Part shown: positions 21,182-22,615 of the stretch, piece by piece | Layout: every line of letters starts with the position of its first letter | Numbering within the stretch: position 1 is the stretch's first letter | Assembly: GCA_031289935.1 (NCBI GenBank) | Contig: JAITON010000091.1 | Coordinates: 1-22,615, forward strand | Reading direction: 5' to 3' | Length of the DNA: 22,615 nucleotides | Origin: Treponema sp. | GTDB taxonomy: Bacteria; Spirochaetota; Spirochaetia; Treponematales; Breznakiellaceae | Position numbers and translations under genes: made by a program | Notes under the pieces: model-generated | Told to the model about the DNA's origin: nothing | Seen by the model: only the letters and a program-made list of their open reading frames with translations | The model's database searches: none

Positions 21182-22480
21182 TCACATCCGCAGCTTGCCA
21201 AGGAGGATAGCCCGGAACTTTTCGACCGGTTCGTGGACAGGGTCCAGGGCCAGGGAGGCCTCGCAGTCGGCCAGGGCCGCAGGATAATCTTCCTGATGAT
21301 AGTAGGCCTGGGCCCGGCGGTAGAGACAGAAGGGCTGGTAGGGGTCCAGGGCCAGGGACCGGGAAAAGTCCTCCGTAGCATCGTGATACTGGGAGAGAAC
21401 CGCCCGGACAATCCCCCGGTAATAGAGGGCCTTGTACGAGCGGGGGTCAAATTCCAGGGCCTTGCTAAAGTCCTCCACAGCCTCCTCGTACTGGGACCGG
21501 GCAAAGTTGGCCATTCCCCGGTGCTTATAGATCAGAGAACAGATGGAGGCTTTGGGCTTAAGCTCCAGAATCCGGCTATAGAAACAGATCGCCTCCTCAA
21601 AGTGGTTCCGGTTATGGGCGTAGAGGGCGTTCAAAAGGAGATCGTCCATGGAAACGCTCCCCTTTGCCGGGAGAGAGACCGCTCCCAGGGGATTTTTGAC
21701 GGCAGCGGGCTCTGCGGCAGAATCTCCGGTAAAGATCAGGACATCGGTACTGGCCTCAATCTGTTTGAAAAAAGAGTCCCGCCGTTTTCCCGACTGTCCG
21801 TGGAGCTGTCGCTGGTAGGTCCGAATGTCCTGGAAAATGGTATCCGCCAGGGAGAGGCTTGCGTTTACCGCCGCCAGTTTCCGCTTCATGGGCTCGTCAA
21901 AGGGGGTAAACTCCGCTTTATAGACCAGTTCGTGCTCCACCTCGGCCCAGGCGTTCTGGAGGATGGTCCGAATCTGGATTTCCACATGGTCGAAGCCGGG
22001 ATCGCCACGGCGAAGAATAAGCTCCCCGGGTATACGGACTAGGAGATGGATCGACTGGTACCCGAATTCCTTGAAATTATGAGAGCCCTTCCGTTCCACC
22101 TCGGCCACCTCAAAAGCCTTTTTCAGGGCTTCTTCCACCAGGGCAATATCCTCCAGAAAAGGACAAATGACCCGGATACCCGCCAGATCGGTGATCAGGG
22201 GAACTTCCCTAGGTACGCTCTTGAGGAGCCTGAGATATTTGCGGTAATAACTATCAAAGGTCTTGAGCCGGCCCTTAACCAGGGGATGAGAAGGCAGATC
22301 CTTGAGGGCTTCCTCAACCAAGGACTCCAATTCCCAGATAATACCCCTGCGAATCTCCGTAAAACCGGAATAATTATCCAGGAGCAGCTTCTTGCTGGGA
22401 ATGGAAAGCTTGTCGCCCAACATTTTCCTCAACAAACCACTTTCCCCAGACTGATGTTCTGGGAAAGCCTCAATGTACAA
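21182..22480 (-). CDS. RelA/SpoT-type alarmone synthetase with C-terminal TPRs
   Basis: 432 residues from a TTG at 22480 (GGTGGAG seven bases upstream); the ATG at 22423 (GAGG three bases before it) is an alternative and would drop 19 residues. Residues about 35-190 form a (p)ppGpp synthetase domain: RLKTFDSYYRK, LITDLAGIRVIC (95-106), KEFGYQSIHLLV (137-148), HVEIQIRT (165-172) and AWAEVEHEL (177-185). There is no HD hydrolase, TGS or ACT domain, so it is a small alarmone synthetase type that could make ppGpp or pGpp. A Gln-rich and Ser-rich linker is followed by about four TPRs (from about 275 to the end: ALYAHNRNHFEEAICFYSRILELKP, then further SQYEEAVEDFSKALEFDP-type units). The TPRs probably mediate protein binding that controls the synthetase. 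No terminator is evident downstream. Confidence 0.9.
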   Translation of the reverse strand: MYIEAFPEHQSGESGLLRKMLGDKLSIPSKKLLLDNYSGFTEIRRGIIWELESLVEEALKDLPSHPLVKGRLKTFDSYYRKYLRLLKSVPREVPLITDLAGIRVICPFLEDIALVEEALKKAFEVAEVERKGSHNFKEFGYQSIHLLVRIPGELILRRGDPGFDHVEIQIRTILQNAWAEVEHELVYKAEFTPFDEPMKRKLAAVNASLSLADTIFQDIRTYQRQLHGQSGKRRDSFFKQIEASTDVLIFTGDSAAEPAAVKNPLGAVSLPAKGSVSMDDLLLNALYAHNRNHFEEAICFYSRILELKPKASICSLIYKHRGMANFARSQYEEAVEDFSKALEFDPRSYKALYYRGIVRAVLSQYHDATEDFSRSLALDPYQPFCLYRRAQAYYHQEDYPAALADCEASLALDPVHEPVEKFRAILLGKLRM

Positions 22481-22521
22481 TCAACAACTCCACCGCAGAG
22501 CAGCGAAGCATGTTGTTCTCT

Positions 22522-22582
22522 AAAGGTATTAGACTCGGGTTTAATACCTTTAAAACGCCCCAGAGGGGCAAGTATTAAACCC
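22522..22582. promoter_or_regulatory. Leader element with two alternative hairpins
   Basis: AAAGGTATTA (22522-22531) can pair with TAATACCTTT (22542-22551), while GGGTTTAATAC (22537-22547) can pair with GTATTAAACCC (22572-22582) around an inner GCCCC-AGA-GGGGC. The two share 22542-22547, so they exclude each other. The layout matches the atpA-atpB gap element. It lies 42-102 bases upstream of the alarmone synthetase start; strand of action is unknown, and the window ends soon after, with nothing further that I recognise to 22615. Confidence 0.6.
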
Positions 22583-22615
22583 TCGCCACGAATAAACCCT
22601 ACCCCGCCCCAGGAC

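Overview
This is a GC-rich bacterial window that most likely comes from a spirochaete, close to Treponema (possibly a termite-gut lineage). The reasons are a V/A-type ATPase gene cluster of the spirochaetal kind, very short-lived Gly/Ala-rich lipoprotein signal peptides, NHL-repeat lipoproteins, and a stand-alone alarmone synthetase with TPRs. The assignment rests on gene content recognised by eye, not on a database search.

Left part (1-3,233). A 21-bp tandem array leads into a conserved 113-nt leader and a small lipoprotein gene, which ends in a palindromic repeat element and a strong terminator. A second 21-bp array lies between it and a convergent two-gene envelope operon: a proline-rich lipoprotein and a LysM protein, overlapping by ATGA. 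An AT-rich divergent region then separates that operon from a YdbC/PC4-like nucleic-acid-binding protein.

Middle-left (3,225-6,837). rnhA is convergent with and overlaps the ydbC-like gene, and appears to be leaderless. Divergent from it is a bifunctional class A penicillin-binding protein followed by a small ParB-N domain protein with a basic amphipathic tail.

Centre (6,845-16,097, minus strand). An eleven-unit 21-bp array and a terminator close a long operon that reads secG - EIIA(Ntr/Fru) - coiled-coil stalk subunit - atpC - atpI - atpK - atpF - atpE - atpA - atpB. The genes are mostly overlapping or spaced by a few bases. The central-shaft subunit D, normally directly after B, is absent from the locus.

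Right part (16,054-18,265). An eight-unit NHL-repeat lipoprotein gene (minus strand) carries the same 113-nt leader as the first lipoprotein and ends in a similar terminator. Its long upstream region (about 630 nt from a consensus promoter) holds a fourth 21-bp array and a cluster of palindromes related to those near position 700.

Far right (18,266-22,615). This holds a DinG/XPD-type helicase with an N-terminal RadC-like JAB (JAMM) domain, tRNA-Glu(UUC) with a consensus promoter, a perfect 17-bp-arm inverted repeat in its 5' leader, and its own terminator, and a RelA/SpoT-type synthetase fused to TPRs. The window ends in a structured element with two mutually exclusive hairpins, and a related element lies between atpA and atpB.

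The most unusual content is non-coding. There are four arrays of exactly 21-bp period with different unit sequences but partly shared edges, a duplicated expression leader in front of two unrelated lipoproteins, and recurring AGTTTGC/AATCC palindromes.
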